Positions 1-13,718 of a stretch of 64,000 bases of DNA are shown piece by piece. Both the position numbers and the translations under genes were made by a program. Within the stretch, counting starts at the first letter, position 1. Every line of letters begins with the position of its first letter. The notes beneath the pieces were generated by a model. The model saw nothing but the letters and a program-made list of their open reading frames with translations, had not been told where the DNA came from and ran no database searches. Source of the DNA: Lolium rigidum (Eukaryota > Streptophyta > Magnoliopsida > Poales > Poaceae); contig NC_061510.1 in assembly GCF_022539505.1 (NCBI RefSeq), positions 277,966,330 to 278,030,329 on the forward strand. Reading direction: 5' to 3'.

Positions 1-1210
1 AGTCACCTTTCAACTCAAATCACAAGTCACCATTCATATTTTTAGAAAGGTTCTGATGACGGAACAGTATGGCCTTTCCAACTGTCCATGACCGCGGGCG
101 CGGCTATTCGAATAGGTTAAACTCTGCAGAGGTTGTACACTTGTGCCACAACAATTGCAATAGTTCGTCAGGGGTAACTGGCCCTGAGTTATCGTACGCA
201 GTACGCGAACTACCAATCCTAACCTTTCGTTTACATACCCTAGTATAGGTACCTCTCCCCATGAGCTTGGCCTCCCAGTGAAGACAGACAGTCAGCCTGG
301 GAACTGCACAGGGCTTGGGCCGGACATTCACCTCATTTCACGTCATTTCACGTCATTCCTTTGGTTGTAGAGGAAGCCTCCAGCATAACCCCGATGACGC
401 TTGTTTTAGAGGGAACCCATACTAAGACACATAAATTTCCAGCTAAGCCTTACCCAGATTCAGGTATTGTGGGGGTACTTGTAAAATTGGAATGGTATCG
501 CATCCGAACCCAACCATCAGTTTTGGTAAAATTCACCAAGTCATTCACAAGTCATATTCACCTTCAAAATCTTTCAATAGAATGACTCCTCATTCCAAGG
601 TTTTCAAAGTCATTGGTTTTCACAAGTTCCCATCTATAGTAGTCAACTTTAATTTAGCACTAGCAACTAGTCATAAGGGGTGCTAAGCAACTTGGATTGC
701 TCTAGGCTAAGTTTGATACTCTTGCACTACTCCATAACTAAACTAAGTGAATCATGAATCAAAAAGTACTTTGATAAACAAAATTTAGTAAAGCTTGTAA
801 AGTAAAAACTTGGGATAGGAGCATTAAGCATAAAGTAAAAGTAATGGTGCCTTGCTCTTGTAGAGCTTTGCACATGGGAACCTTGCAAGAGTGTTAGCTT
901 GCCTTGATTGGTGAGGTGATCAAAGTTTTCTGGCTCTTCCTCCTGGTAGAATACCTCTTCCTCTTGATAGCCTCCGGTACTAGCGTCTATAAACGAATAC
1001 GAGGATACAATCACCAAACAACACTTAAGTAATCTTAATTAGCCTTATTGGCTCACACAAATGATCTAACATCACTACCTAACATTTATTCACAAATTAT
1101 GCTAGGGTTTCTTTATTTAACATTAGGAAAATAACTTCCTCTCATTGAAAGTTGAAATTAGGGTTTCTCTTTGGTTTGGAGAAATAATTTCCTCTCATTG
1201 AATCTTCTTA
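1..1210. mobile_element. Left part of large non-coding LTR-retrotransposon sequence
   Basis: No credible coding frame is present; all open frames are short and unrelated to known domains. The sequence is AT-rich, and it resumes after the CACTA insertion at 5335 with the same composition. The GC-rich stretch at about 85-320 resembles, from memory, the 3' non-coding part of Triticeae Gypsy elements of the Sabrina/WHAM/Egug kind, but I cannot assign a family. The 5' boundary lies outside the window. Confidence 0.5.
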
Positions 1211-4139
1211 CACTACAAGAAATATGGTGACTTACGACCCTCCATATTGGTCATCGGAAGGTCATTGTGCGCCATCTATGACCACGCCGTGACCAATAAA
1301 TATTAGTCGCCAGTTGAGCGTCACTGACGGCGCACAACGACCTTTTTATTTAAATGGTCGTGGAGGACTACGACCAAAACTGATGGTCGTAGATTCTACG
1401 ACCAAAATTTTAGTCATAGGCTAGCCTGTCTGTCCACATCAGATCCAACGTGGCAAATCCTACGTGGCAGATATGTGACCAAACCAAATGGTCGTGAATC
1501 CAAATCAGCCCAGTCCAATTATAGCGTCTACATGGGCCGAGCCCAAGAAATCTGGCCATTTATCATGGTTTTCTATTGTGATCAGCTAGCCCATTTATCA
1601 TAGTTTTCTTCACCAATTCTGGTCAGCTACGTGGGCCAAGCCCAACATTTCGGTCCGTTTAATACAATTTTGCCATCGCATTTTCAAGCCCGAAAATTAT
1701 CTGGTTCAGGTGAGCTTCTAATTGCTTTTGCTCCACAAATTTTAATTTTTCATGTTTCAACAGCAGCCAATAAATATTGCTATCAAATATATGATGCAAT
1801 TCCTGATTCGATCAAATATACACAACAGCAGGATGTACATAGAAACACTTTTTTTACTGTTAAACAACAGCATGTGTGCAAGGAGCATTCATTACTTTAC
1901 AACTTCATTGGATTTAACACAGAATCAGCAACAAAAAAAGATGCATTTCTTGCAAAATCTGCTGAACCCATCGCTCCAAGGCCTCCTGTTGATGCTGTTG
2001 GGTTCTGTTATCTGATAAAGCAACCAGATAATTGCAATATGTTGATGGACCGACTGGAGGGGACTTGGTTGTTCTGTTACCTCACGATGCACTTGTGTCT
2101 CAACTTATTGTGTCTAGACAGGCGCAGCTGATCTTCATCTTAGTGTCAGGCACTGGAACTTGTGCGGTTTTTTTCTTCTGAAACAAGGGAAAACAGACAT
2201 CTCTGAAATAAACACAAACAGTAAGTATTAGGTCAGTGCCAAATCATGGTAGGAAAACCAACAGTTTAATTAACTGTACTATCAATCACACATGCTTTAG
2301 AACACGGAACATACAGTACTTTTTTAGAGGATACACAGTTTTCATTACCTGGCTTCTAAATCAAACACAAAACCTTAGTACAAACTAGCATTATTAGTTT
2401 CAGATGGTTCAGAACACGCAATTTAAAAGCAGGACAAACCAAGTAGGATCATGTTCAACACATAATATTCAGATAACAGAACCCAACAGCATCAAGAAAT
2501 TTGAACCATGACTTTACAACAGTTAATCTGTTAGTGTACAATTCAGACAATACAAAATTTCATTGCCCAGCCTTTACAAGACAACAAGGTATCAGATTAT
2601 GTAGTGGGATACTAGTTTCAATAGGCCAACATGGTAGAAACGTTGGAGGAAAGATATGGTTTATGAAGTGAAGGAATGAATAAATCAAGGCAACTTCTAG
2701 TATTTTGTATTTGCATGGATCTGAGAGAGAATCCAAGAGAGGGCACGAGAGAATGGCCTGGGAGGTGTGGTGGAGGCAAGTTGAACTAAGCAGCGGATGC
2801 ACAACCTGAAACATAATAGATAGCGTTGAGAAGGCATGGGATTGCATGTTCATTTTCAATACTGATAAGCCATCTCTACTAGATGGCACTCATGAAATAG
2901 CTGAATGCACTTTTTCCGGATTAAGCAATGAGTAAAGAAGCTTATGCCTGCTCCTTGCACAAACTATTTCCATTTTGACTTCAAAAATAAATGTATCTTC
3001 CCAAAATTTTGGCCCTGCAAAACAACGAGGACGAATCAGTGGAAAAACTTGTTGCTGTAAGAATTAAACCATCTCCTGATGAATAGCTTTATACCTAAGT
3101 AGCTAACATACATGATTATACAGACTAAAACTCATGCTGTAACATGACATTGTTTTCATAAATTATAATATTATAAATATATGCATCGTATACCATTATT
3201 TTCCCTATTCAGCATTTTCCTAATATAACAACACAAAGACCACTTATGTTGAATTATTGACAATATAGCTTATACCAGAGTCGGAAACAGGAAGGTGGTG
3301 ATTCTAGAACAATTAGCAAATTACTGAACTTGGCAATGTAAACAATAGCCTTCAACAATATCTTGACAAATTACTCATCTTTTTTAGCCACATCAGTAGC
3401 AAACCAAGCAACGGTAGGGTAAACTAAATTTGCATGTACGAAGTAGCAACATCGATTGCTGTTTGGCCTTCATATGAAGGTCCACAAGGGTAGCTAATTT
3501 GTGATACTGAACTACATACACTTCTCTGAATATGTGTTGATGAGTTTTGAATAAAAAGCTTAAATTTAGCGATTATTTGTCCAACAATAATTGGCTTCCG
3601 TTAGATTTGAAAGCAAGCAAGCATAGACATACATAGCAATGAAAAGCAAAGCTGCAGTCCCAATGTTCAGAATATGTGTTTACTACATTTTTTTTGGAGA
3701 TGATCGTGTAAACTTGTTAAATGCCAACTAAGCTCATATGCTAGCAGATAATTTCTCTGGGGAAGTACTAAGATTTCATTGACAGAATACAACTACAACT
3801 AGCCACAAATCCCCAAAGAACCTTTGCTGAAATAAAAGATGGATATACTGTGGATTTCTAGCTGCACAATAAAGGCCCTGAACCGAACCTGATTCTACAG
3901 GAGTGCAGAGATGGTGTCACTGCTCATATATACATGTGCAGAATTACCAATCGTTCAACTAACAATTGCCCCGATGCCTGAATTAAACCTTTCATGGAAA
4001 TTCCCCACGGATGTCTGCTACTCTGCTTGACGTTGTGGTGCTTCACTTGCTGAACCCCTCACTGCAGCCTGCAGAAACAACATCAAACAGAAACATCCAT
4101 CACAATGCGACACTCACCACTGTATCAGAACAAATCGCA

Positions 4140-4430
4140 TCAGGCCACTATGACCATGAAGTCCTCGAAGGATCAAGGATATGTGTCCGTATGAGTCCGG
4201 CGCAGTTCTTGGTGATACCCTCAACCATGCGGCGGCACTGCATGCCGGTGGCCTTCTACCCGAGGCAGTGGAGGACGTGTGCAAGCTCGGTGGAGGACAT
4301 GGCACCGCTGCCGTCGACGTCTAAGGACCCAAAGGTGAGCCGCAGGTCCTCCACGACGGTGGCGTCGTCCCCGTCAACGGTAGCGTTCAGCACCACGAAC
4401 TCGGCGAGCCTGATGAAGCCGTCGGTGTCA
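4140..4430 (-). pseudogene. Calmodulin-like (EF-hand) gene fragment captured by CACTA
   Basis: Read on the minus strand, the fragment starts with a partial EF-hand (DTDGFIRLAEF). It continues with a full EF-hand loop D-V-D-G-S-G-A-M-S-S-T-E, with ligand positions 1, 3, 5 and 12 intact, followed by the usual helix ending HCLG. An in-frame TAG (4256-4258) then replaces the residue expected after it. Beyond the stop the frame continues with QCRRM-VEGI, the normal linker to EF-hand 4. The last loop is degraded (K-N-C-A-G instead of a K-N-G-D-G type), and the FEDFMV helix is found only after a frame change, ending at the stop 4140-4142. The source gene would be a plant CML/polcalcin-type calcium sensor. 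With a stop, a lost ligand and a frameshift it is very unlikely to make a working protein, though it could be transcribed. Confidence 0.78.
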
Positions 4431-4753
4431 GGCGCAACCTGGGGCATCTTGAGGTCGCGAGATCCGACCGGCACGAACGAGGGAAGATAGAAGAAGAGGT
4501 TGTTGCGGACGGATCTGGCCGATGTGAGGCTCGGAGGTTGACGGAACGATGGGGGAGGTAGGAAGATTGGCGGCGCCGCACGGGAGAGGTGGAGGGGTAT
4601 GGACTTTTAGGGTTAGGTCCCGCGCGCGCAGGTACCCCGCCTTGTGGATCTGAAACTTTGGATATCGCGCGCAGATATCCCGCCGTGTGACGCAAAAATC
4701 CCCTCCGCGCTCATTTTTCGTATTTGGGTGGCTTATTGCTTCAGAAAATCTAG

Positions 4754-4888
4754 TATTCCCTCCGTCCATAAATAGATGCTAAAGATTTATTTAAATTCGC
4801 ATGTATCTATACACTAAATTGTGTCTAGATACATTCAACTTTAGATAAATTTTTGGCATCTATTTATGGACAGAGCTAGAGCTAGTAC
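4754..4888. mobile_element. Stowaway-type MITE inside the CACTA
   Basis: A short element has inverted ends: the left arm carries CCCTCCGTCCATAAATAGATG, and the right arm is the complement CATCTATTTATGGACAGAGC. The TA at the left edge and the CTCCGTCC core are the hallmarks of Tc1/mariner-type Stowaway MITEs in grasses. The right edge is blurred by a run of CTAGTA repeats, so it is uncertain by a few bases. Confidence 0.8.
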
Positions 4889-5334
4889 TAGTACTAGTAA
4901 ATTTATTTCAGCATTTAGGACATGTTGTTTATTATTGGTAGTCTGCATGTTTTGTTGGGCTGTTAAAAAAAAGGTTCAATCTACCGTGGTATGCATATTT
5001 TTTTCGCACTATCAACTCACACGAACAAACATATTTCGTTGGTCTGCATATCACGTTGGATAACCAGTCATTTTAAAGCATGGCGAATTTGTAGCCATGA
5101 CCATTGAAATTGGTCGTGATCATCTAAAGATATGGCCCCAAGGCGTATAATTTTCTCTATGACCATTTAGAGTAATGAAATTATGACTTTTATGTTTAGA
5201 ATGGTCGTAATGATTTAGGGTTTGGACCTTCTCAAACGCCTTAAAACCATTTAGTGTGAAATGGTCATAGAGTTATGACCAGTTTACACGTGGTCACTGT
5301 AGGAAGGTCATTAGTTAACACATTTCTTGTAGTG

Positions 5335-8300
5335 TTAAGATTTAATCTTCTCAAATAACCAGGGATGATCCCATGTTGACTAAGGTCAACACTTCACATT
5401 TATTATTTGAGAAAAGTGATTTAATTGAGATTCATCATCTCATGTGATTTAAATAACCATTGCAAATTAAATACTATTTTGATTTAAATTCTACCAGTGA
5501 GCAAGTATGAGCCTATGCAGTATAGGGCATCATATGACTTCATAATACTTGAGAAAAATGATTTAAATGAGGTACTACACCTCATAGATTTAAATTCCTA
5601 AAATTTGAACTAGTTTAAATGGACTAGTATTGACTACATAGCCAGTATTTTGCTTCTAGCCCATGATCATACAAAACACGATGTTATATTTTTACAGAGA
5701 CAATTAGAGTATAACAAATGTGATTTATGAGAGTTGGAAACAACTTAAAATCACTTATAGATAATTTTTAATATTTATTTGAAGTTGGAAAAGGCTTTGC
5801 CTTGTTATTTTTATCTTTTAAATTCTACAAATAATTTGCAAGTGAGGCCAGTGGCATTGTTTAGATAAAACTCTAAGCTTTCCAAAACATTTCGAATCAC
5901 TCAATTTGGGTTTGTAGAGTTTAAACTATTCAATTTATAGCAAGGGACCAGTATTGAAATTCAAGAGAAATGAATTAATTTGAAATGGCTAAGTGGGCTA
6001 AGCGGGAAAGTAACTGGGCCGATTTGGTTTGAAAAGAGAAAACCCAGCCCAGCAGCGTTTCACAGCCGCGGGCCAGCTGACATGGTGGGGTCCGGGTGTA
6101 AGTGACTCTACTCAGCCGAATCGGTACCTGGCAACGTGCGCCGTCCGATTAGAAGTAGATCGTGCGGTGGGGAGGCGTCGTCTCCGTCGGGGAGAAGACC
6201 TTGCTGGAGCGGCGGCGGTAGGGGGTCGGAGGCGTGAGGAAGCTCCGGCGAGGGGCGGCGCGGACGCTAGACGGGGTTGTCGACGACGAGGAGTTGAATG
6301 GTAGTCGCGGCAGCTCCGGGGGTTGCCTAAATCGACGACGACGTCAGCTACTGGCTCCAGCGATCGTGGACGCGATTGGAGCTTTCTACTGCGCAATGTG
6401 GATGAGCGAGGGATCGAGGAGGCTCAGAAGGAAGAGGGGAAGCAGATGGGGTGAGGAATTCGTCCAGGGAATGCTTCCTTTTATAGGGGGTCGAGGTGCT
6501 ACGGGTGCCCGTGGGAGGTCGTCGACGGCGTGGCGTCTCCGGTGCTCCAAGGGGCAATCTAGGGGGCGCATCGTGTAGGCGACGGCTAGGCGGAGCTAGC
6601 GCGCGTGATGGCACGTCAAATGATGGTCTGTTGCGTGCTAGCGATGGTGGCGTCCTTGCAGTACCGTGGCGGAAGGTTTTGATGATGGCGACGGTGATGG
6701 TTCCTCCGCAGGCGATTGAGCATGTCTACGGTGTAGCTGGGGGTGCGGTGACGCTTGATGCAGAACTAGAGGGATAGGGGAGGACGAGAGCGTGCTGGCG
6801 AGTGGTTGTACTGCGGCGTCCAGTGTCGTGCCAGGGCGCGCTCACCGCATGCCTGGCATGCCACGGCATGGTACTGGGCGTGCGCGTTCTGGTCAGTGTG
6901 GTGCTCTCCTTTGCTCAGGGCTGGTACTGGCGTGCGTGATAGAGTGTGGGAATGCTTGCTGACAAGGTGAGGCTGGCCAGAGAGGGGTGGAGAGATTGAG
7001 TGCATGTGTGTGTCCTTCATGGCCGGCATGGGGTTTTTGTGATCATGCCATTGCTTTAGTCGACCAAACCAGTACATGGCTTGATGCATGGGAGGTACAG
7101 GAGCAGCAATGATCAAGGATCAAAGTGGTTTAGGCTAAGAACCAGTGTGTAAATGGGTGTGTGTGAAATCTGAAATGATGCCTGCCAAGTGTTTGAGTAA
7201 ATGGCCGCATGAAGAAAATGTTTGAATTTCGAAAATTCTTTTTGGTGGACTTCATTCATATAATTAAAGAGAAAGAATGGTGGTGGTGGTGGTCAATTTG
7301 GTGAAGATTTGTGAGATTTCAAAATGAGGGTTATCTTCTCTTTGATTTAAAGTCTCCACTTGGCACCTCTTTGCTGGTCAACCTGGTCAACATCAGTGTT
7401 GGTGGTCAAAATGAAAGTTGTTCACCATCCTTTGGTCTTGGATGAGGTGGTCATAGTTTACCAAGTTTTGTTTAGGAATCAGAAGATAAATGGGTGCAAA
7501 GTGGTGAAGAAAATAAAAATGGGACATATGACCATTATCATATGTGAATTGAATTTGAGATTTTCTTTGATTTGATTCTTGTTTATTTGATGCATTTGTG
7601 TTTGTTTATCACATATAAGTATTCTACAAGCAAGAGATCAAGTAAAGGTGGCCTTTGGTGAAGATTTGCAATTTGGCCCTATGTGTATGTGAGTGATATT
7701 GGGATTTTCTCCCTAATTGATTTCTCTCCATTTGATTTGACTTTTCTTGACTCTAATGTGATTCTTATTAGTTTAGAAACATTTTCAAACCATTGAAACC
7801 ATTTCAAAAGGTCTTGTTCAAAGATTTGCAAAAATGGCCATAACACATAAGAGGTGATGTGTCAAAATTTATTATTTTTGTAAATTGTTCCCCTTGTTTT
7901 ACTTAGGCGTGGGTTAGGGTTAATTTAGCATTAGATTAGGTTTAGAGAAGGTTTCACATCATTTGGTCAAGGTTTAAAGTCATAGGGCAAAATTTGGTGA
8001 ACTGGCTATATGTCACATATGCCTCTATGCATATGTTGCATTTGAGTTTGAAATTGACTTGGCTTGACTCAAAGGGTGTTGTTGAGTGTTGAAATGGTAT
8101 ATAGGAGTGATCCAACCATTCACAACATGTCTTAGGGTCAACATTCCTAAATTCACAAATTTGCTATTTTACTCTCATATGCCTCTATGGCATTTTTAGT
8201 TTCTTTTTATTTTCTTTGGAAACAACTTGAATTTGGTTTGATAAGTACTAGGTAAAGTGTATGATGGTTTTTCCAGACCTCTAAACAAAGTAGAAAGGTC

Positions 8301-8574
8301 TAGGGTAAAGATTTATAATTATAGCCATAGACACATATGCCTTTTTCTTATTTAATTTCCTTTTATTTTATTTTAACTAGGATGGTGAAAAGAGGGGTGA
8401 GGTTTAGGGTTTACGATTATTTCAAACAACTATAACAAGCAATCATGGCAATTGCACAAGAATTAAGCAAGATCACTATGCCTCAAACTTAATTCAATAA
8501 AAGTTTTTGTTGGTTCCAAAATTTGGAACTAGGGAAATTCATTTGTTTTGTTTTGAAATTTTTGGGATGTTACA
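5335..8574. mobile_element. Right part of large non-coding LTR sequence, ending in ...ATGTTACA
   Basis: This continues the sequence interrupted by the CACTA. It contains a GC-rich block (about 6060-6830) followed by AT-rich sequence, with no coding frame of interest. It ends in GGGATGTTACA at 8574, a typical LTR terminus, so most or all of it is probably one very long LTR or an LTR with adjoining non-coding sequence, as in LARD-like Gypsy elements. No matching LTR is visible in the window. Confidence 0.5.
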
Positions 8575-8624
8575 GCCGGGCCTAACCTCTAAGGTTGACT
8601 GGTCAAAACTTTAATGGGCCTAGC

Positions 8625-10221
8625 TGATGGCGTGTATTTCACACGTTCGTTGGGCAACCCCAAGAGGAAGGTATGATGAGCACAGCAGCAAGTTTTCCCT
8701 CATAAAGAAACCAAGGTTTATCGAACCAGGAGGAGCCAAGAAGCACGTTGAAGGTTGATGGCGGCGGGATGTAGTGCGGCGCAACACCGCAGATTCCGGC
8801 GCCAACGTGGAACCCGCACAACACAACCAAACTACTTTGCCCCAACGAAACAAAGTGAGGTTGTCAATCTCACCGGCTTGCCGTAACAAAGGATTAACCG
8901 TATTGTGTGGAAGATGATTGTTTGCAGAGAAAACAAGAGAAACAAGTATTGCAAGAGATTGTATTTCAAGAAAGAGAATTGGACCGGGGTCCACAGCTCA
9001 CTAGAGGTGTCTCTCCCATAAGACGAACAACATGTTGGGTGAACAAATTACAGCTTGGGCAATTGACAAATAAAGAGAGCATGACAATGCACATACATAT
9101 CATGATGAGTATAGTGAGATTTAATTGGGCATTACGACAAAGTACATAGACCGCCATCCAACCGCATCTATGCCTAAAAAGTCCACCTTCAGAGTTATCA
9201 TCCGAACCCCTCCAGCATTAAGTTGCAAAGCAACAGTACAATTGCATTAAGTATGGTGCGTAATGTAATCAACAACTACATCCTTAGACATAGCATCAAT
9301 GTTTTATCCCTAGTGGCAACAAGACAACACAACCTTAGAACTTTCGTCACTCGTCCTGGTGTCAATGCAGCATGAACCCACTATCGAGCATAAGTACTCC
9401 CTCTTGGAGTTAAAAGCATCTACTTGGCCGGAGCATCTACTAATAACGGAGAGCATGCAAGATCATAAACAACACATAAGTATAACTTTGATAATCAACA
9501 TAACAAGTATTCTCTATTCATCGGATCCCAACAAACGCAACATATAGAATTACATATAGATGATCTTGATCATGATAGGCAGCTCACAAGATCCGACAAT
9601 GATAGCACAATGGGGAGAAGACAACCATCTAGCTACCGCTATGGACCCATAGTCCAGGGGTAGACTACTCACACATCACACCGGAGGCGACCATGGCGGC
9701 GTAGAGTCCTCCGGGAGATGAATCCCCTCTCCGGCAGGGTGCCGGAGGCGATCTCCAGGATCCCCCGAGATGGGATCGGCGGCGACGGCGTCTCGCAATG
9801 TTTTCCGTATCGTGGCTCTCGGCACCGGGGGTTTCGTCACGGAGGCTATTTGTAGGCGGAAGGGCAAGTCGAGAGGCGGCACGGGGGCCCACACCACAGG
9901 CCGCGCGGCCAAGGGGGGCCGCGCCGCCCTAGGGTTTGGCTCCCCCGTGGCCCCTCTTCGTCTCGTCTTCGGTCTTCCGGAAGCTTCGTGAGAAAATAGG
10001 CCTCCGGGCTTTTATTTCGTCCAATTCCGAGAATATTTCTTTACTAGGATTTCTGAAACCAAAAACAGCAGTAAAACAAAGAATCGGCACTTCGGCATCT
10101 TGTTAATAGGTTAGTTCCGTAAAATGCACGAATATGATATAAAGTGTGCATAAAACATGTAGATAACATCAATAATGTGGCATGGAACACAAGAAATTAT
10201 CGATACGTTGGAGACGTATCA
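8625..10221 (-). repeat. 3' LTR of the 8625-15349 element
   Basis: It pairs with 13747-15349 over its full length. The differences I can see are nearly all 1-2 base changes at CAG/CTG sites. The GC-rich block at about 9660-9990 is the same in both LTRs. Confidence 0.92.
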
Positions 10222-12105
10222 GCATCCCCAGCTTAGTTCTCGCTCGTCCCGAGCAGGTAAAACGATAACAAAGATAATTTCTGGAGTGACATGCCATCAT
10301 AAACTTGATCATACTATTTGTAAAGCATATGTAGTGAATGCAGCGATCAAAACAATGTGTATGACATGAGTAAACAAGTGAATCATAAAGCAAAGACTTT
10401 TCATGAATAGCACTTCAAGACAAGCATCAATAAGTCTTGCATAAGAGTTAACTCATAAAGCAATAATTCAAAGTAAAGGTATTGAAGCAACACAAAAGAA
10501 GATTAAGTTTCAGCGGTTGCTTTCAACTTGTAACATATATATCTCATGGATATTGTCAACATAGAGTAATATAATAAGTGCAATAAGCAAGTATGTAAGA
10601 ATCAATGCACAGCTTCACACAAGTGTTTGCTTCTTGAGGTGGATAGAAATAGGTGAACCGACTCAACATTGAAAGTAAAAGAATGGTCCTCATAGAGGAA
10701 AAGCATCGATTGCTATATTTGTGCTAGAGCTTTGATTTTGAAAACATGAAACAATTTTGTCAACGGTAGTAATAAAGCATATGCATCATGTAAATTATAT
10801 CTTATAAGTTGCAAGCCTCATGCATAGTGTACTAATAGTGCTCGCACCTTGTCCTAATTAGCTTGGACTACCCGGATTATCACCGCAATACATATGCTTT
10901 AACCAAGTATCACAAAGGGGTACCTCTATGCCGCCCGTACAAAGGTCTAAGGAGAAAGCTCGCATTTGGATTTCTCGCTTTTGATTATTCTCAACTTAGA
11001 CATCCATACCGGGACAACATAGACAACAGATAATGGACTCCTCTTTTAATGCTTTAAGCATTCAACAACAATTAATTCTTTTCTCATTAGAGATTTGAGG
11101 ATGTTTGTCCAAAACTGAAACTTCCACCATGGAATCATGGCTTTAGTTAGCGGCCCAATGTTCTTCTCTCACAATATGCATGCTCAAACCATTCAACTCA
11201 GTGTAGATCGCCCTTACTTCGTACAAGACGAACATGCATAGCAACTCACATGAAATTCAACAATGAGTTGATGGCGTTCCCGCAGAAACATGGTTATCGC
11301 ACAACAAGCAACTTAATAAGAGATAAAGTGCATAATTACATATTCAATACCACAATAGTTTTTAAGCTATTTGTCCCATGAGCTATATATTGCAAAGGTG
11401 AATGATGGAATTTTAAAGGTAGCACTCAAGCAATTTACTTTGGAATGGCTGGAAAATACCATGTAGTAGGTAGGTATGGTGGACACAAATGGCATAGTGG
11501 TTGGCTCAAGTATTTTGGATGCATGAGAAGTATTCCCTCTCGATACAAGGTTTAGGCTAGCAAGGCTTATTTGAAACAAACACAAGGATGAACCGGTGCA
11601 GCAAAACTCACATAAAAGACATATTGTAAACATTATAAGACTCTACACCGTCTTCCTTGTTGTTCAAACTCAATACTAGAAATTATCTAGACCTTAGAGA
11701 AACCAAATATGCAAACCAAATTTTAGCATGCTCTATGTATTTCTTCATTAATGGGTGCAAAGCATATGATGCAAGAGCTTAAACATGAGCACAACAATTG
11801 CCAAGTATCACATTACCCAAGACATTTATAGCAATTACTACATGTATCATTTTCCAATTCCAACCATATAACAATTTAACGAAGGAGAAACTTCGCCATG
11901 AATACTATGAGTAGAAACCAAGGACATATTTGTCCATATGCTACAGCGGAGTGTGTATCTCTCCCATAAAGTGAATGCTAGGATCCATTTTATTCAAACA
12001 AAACAAAAACAAAAACAAACCGACGCTCCAAGAAAAAGCACATAAGATGTGGCCGAATAAAAATGTAGTTTCAGGGGAGGAACCCGATAATTTGTTGATG
12101 AAGAA

Positions 12106-12126
12106 GGGGATGCCTTGGGCATCCCC
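12106..12126 (-). other. Conserved stem-loop in 3' non-coding region
   Basis: This is a perfect inverted repeat with a 9-bp stem (GGGGATGCC pairing with GGCATCCCC) and a three-base loop. It is followed in the sense direction by a second GGGGATGC next to AAGCTTGG. The same hairpin occurs at the corresponding place in two other Gypsy-like elements of the window (35715-35733 and 61076-61096). Its role is unknown; an RNA packaging or dimerisation signal is possible. Confidence 0.6.
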
Positions 12127-12826
12127 AAGCTTAGACGCTTGAGTCTTCTTGATATATGCAGGGGTGAACCACCGGGTGCATCCCCAAGCTTAGAGCTTTC
12201 ACTCTCCTTGATCATGTTGCATCATACTCCTCTCTTGATCCTTGAAAACTTCCTCCACACCAAACTCGAAACAACTCATTAGAGGGTTAGTGCACAATAT
12301 AAATTGACATATTCAGAGGTGACACAATCATTCTTAACACTTCTGGACATTGCATAATGCTACTGGACATTAGTGGATCAAAGAAATTCATCCAACATAG
12401 CGAAAGAGGCAATGCGAAATAAAAGGCAGAATCTGTCAAAACAGAACAGTTCGTATTGACGAATTTTAAAATGGCACCAGACTTGCTCAAATGAAAATGC
12501 TCAAATTGAATGAAAGTTGCGTACATATCTGAGGATCATGCACGTAAATTGGCATAATTTTCTGAGCTTCCTGCAGGGCAGTGGGCTCAGATTCGTGACA
12601 GCAAAGAAATCTGGAACTGCGCAGTAATCCAAATCTAGTACTTACTTTTCTATCAACGGCTTAACTTGGCACAACAAAACTCAAAACTAAGATAAGGAGA
12701 GGTTGCTACAGTAGTAAACAACTTCCAAGACACAAAATAAAAACAAAGTACTGTAGGTAAAAACATGGGTTGTCTCCCATAAGCGCTTTTCTTAACGCCT
12801 TTCAGCCTAGGCGCGTAAAGTGTGTA

Positions 12827-13012
12827 TCAAGTAACATCGAGAGATGAAGCATCAACATCATTACCAGCGGTGTTGGGAGTTTTATCAATTTTAGGCCTAT
12901 AGTAATTCTTTGGTTTAGGCACCTTAGAGACATACATGAATTTTTGCTCCTTACCCACATAAGCTTTCTCATTAAATTTAAGAGAAGAAAAAGTTGAACC
13001 CAATTTTCTCAT
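12827..13012 (-). pseudogene. Gag-polyprotein C-terminal remnant
   Basis: A 61-codon open frame ends in NDVDASSLDVT. This matches the end of the gag-protease frame of the 56389 element (DVDASSLDVT, stop at 60376-60378). It is therefore the last piece of the polyprotein left after the protease and most of gag were deleted. Confidence 0.7.
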
Positions 13013-13125
13013 AGCTTCTTCAAGTTTACCAATTCTATGGGTTTGATTATCATGGATAGCACAAGTTTCTAGAGTAGCAATTCTTTCATTAATTCCTCCT
13101 AGGATTTTATCAAGTTTATCAAGTA

Positions 13126-13491
13126 TTATCCAAGTAATATTTCCAATTTAGTTTCAACGCTACAATTTTTCTCTATGGTTTCCAATTTTTTCATAACATC
13201 CTCAAGGGAGGTTTCACTTTTAGTTTCATTAACAGGTGGTGTTCCAAATAAACTCTCAATAATGCAACTAGTTTCTAAAGCGGGAGCACCTAGGAAGTTA
13301 CCTCCCGCGAGACAATCAAGAACATATCTATTCCAGCTAGAGATACCAACATAAAAATTCCGGAGTAGGATAGTGGTGGAGTGTTTCTTAGTGCACCTAT
13401 TATGGGCATCACTAATTCTATACCAAGCATCTTTTAAACATTCTCCCCCTTGTTGCTTAAATGAACGAACTTCAACTTCAGGATTACTCAT
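13126..13491 (-). pseudogene. Gypsy gag fragment
   Basis: The 121-codon frame contains DAWYRISDAHNR and LLRNFYVGI, followed by GGNFLGAPA. This is the pattern of the second half of plant Athila/Tat-type gag (retrotransposon gag domain: amphipathic helices and the FY-GL motif). The capsid N-terminus and the zinc knuckle are absent, and the frame stops shortly after a coiled-coil-like ending (VMKKLETIEKN). No downstream pol is present. It is too short to act as a capsid by itself. Confidence 0.65.
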
Positions 13492-13718
13492 TTTAGCGAT
13501 AGTAAATAAAGTGAACTAGATAAAGTAAATGCAAGTAAACTAATTTTTTTTGTGTTTTTGATATAGCAAACAAGATAGCAAATAAAGTAAAACTAGCAAC
13601 TAATTTTTTTGTATTTTGATTTAGTGCAGCAAACAAAGTAGTAAATAAAATAAAGCAAGACAAAAACAAAGTAAAGAGATTGAGAAGTGGAGACTCCCTT
13701 GCAGCCGTGTCTTGATCT

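Larger units (their letters stand above)
1211..5334. mobile_element. CACTA DNA transposon, complete, with captured gene fragment
   Basis: The left end reads CACTACAAGAAA and the right end is its reverse complement TTTCTTGTAGTG. The host trinucleotide TTA flanks both sides (1208-1210 and 5335-5337), which is the 3-bp duplication typical of CACTA elements. Subterminal regions (about 1230-1500 and 5080-5310) carry many short copies of TGGTCGT/ATGGTCAT in both orientations, as expected for transposase-binding repeats. No transposase frame is visible, so the element is non-autonomous. The interior carries a degraded calmodulin-like fragment near the right end (4140-4430) and a Stowaway MITE. The interior at 1500-4000 shows nothing recognisable. 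Confidence 0.93.

Noticed and set aside
4011..4490. 159-codon plus-strand frame in the first CACTA
   Set aside because: It is antisense to the calmodulin-like fragment and has no motifs.
6029..6778. GC-rich frames on both strands resembling a gene
   Set aside because: Arg-rich composition in all frames and location inside a non-coding LTR sequence; no domain or splice pattern.
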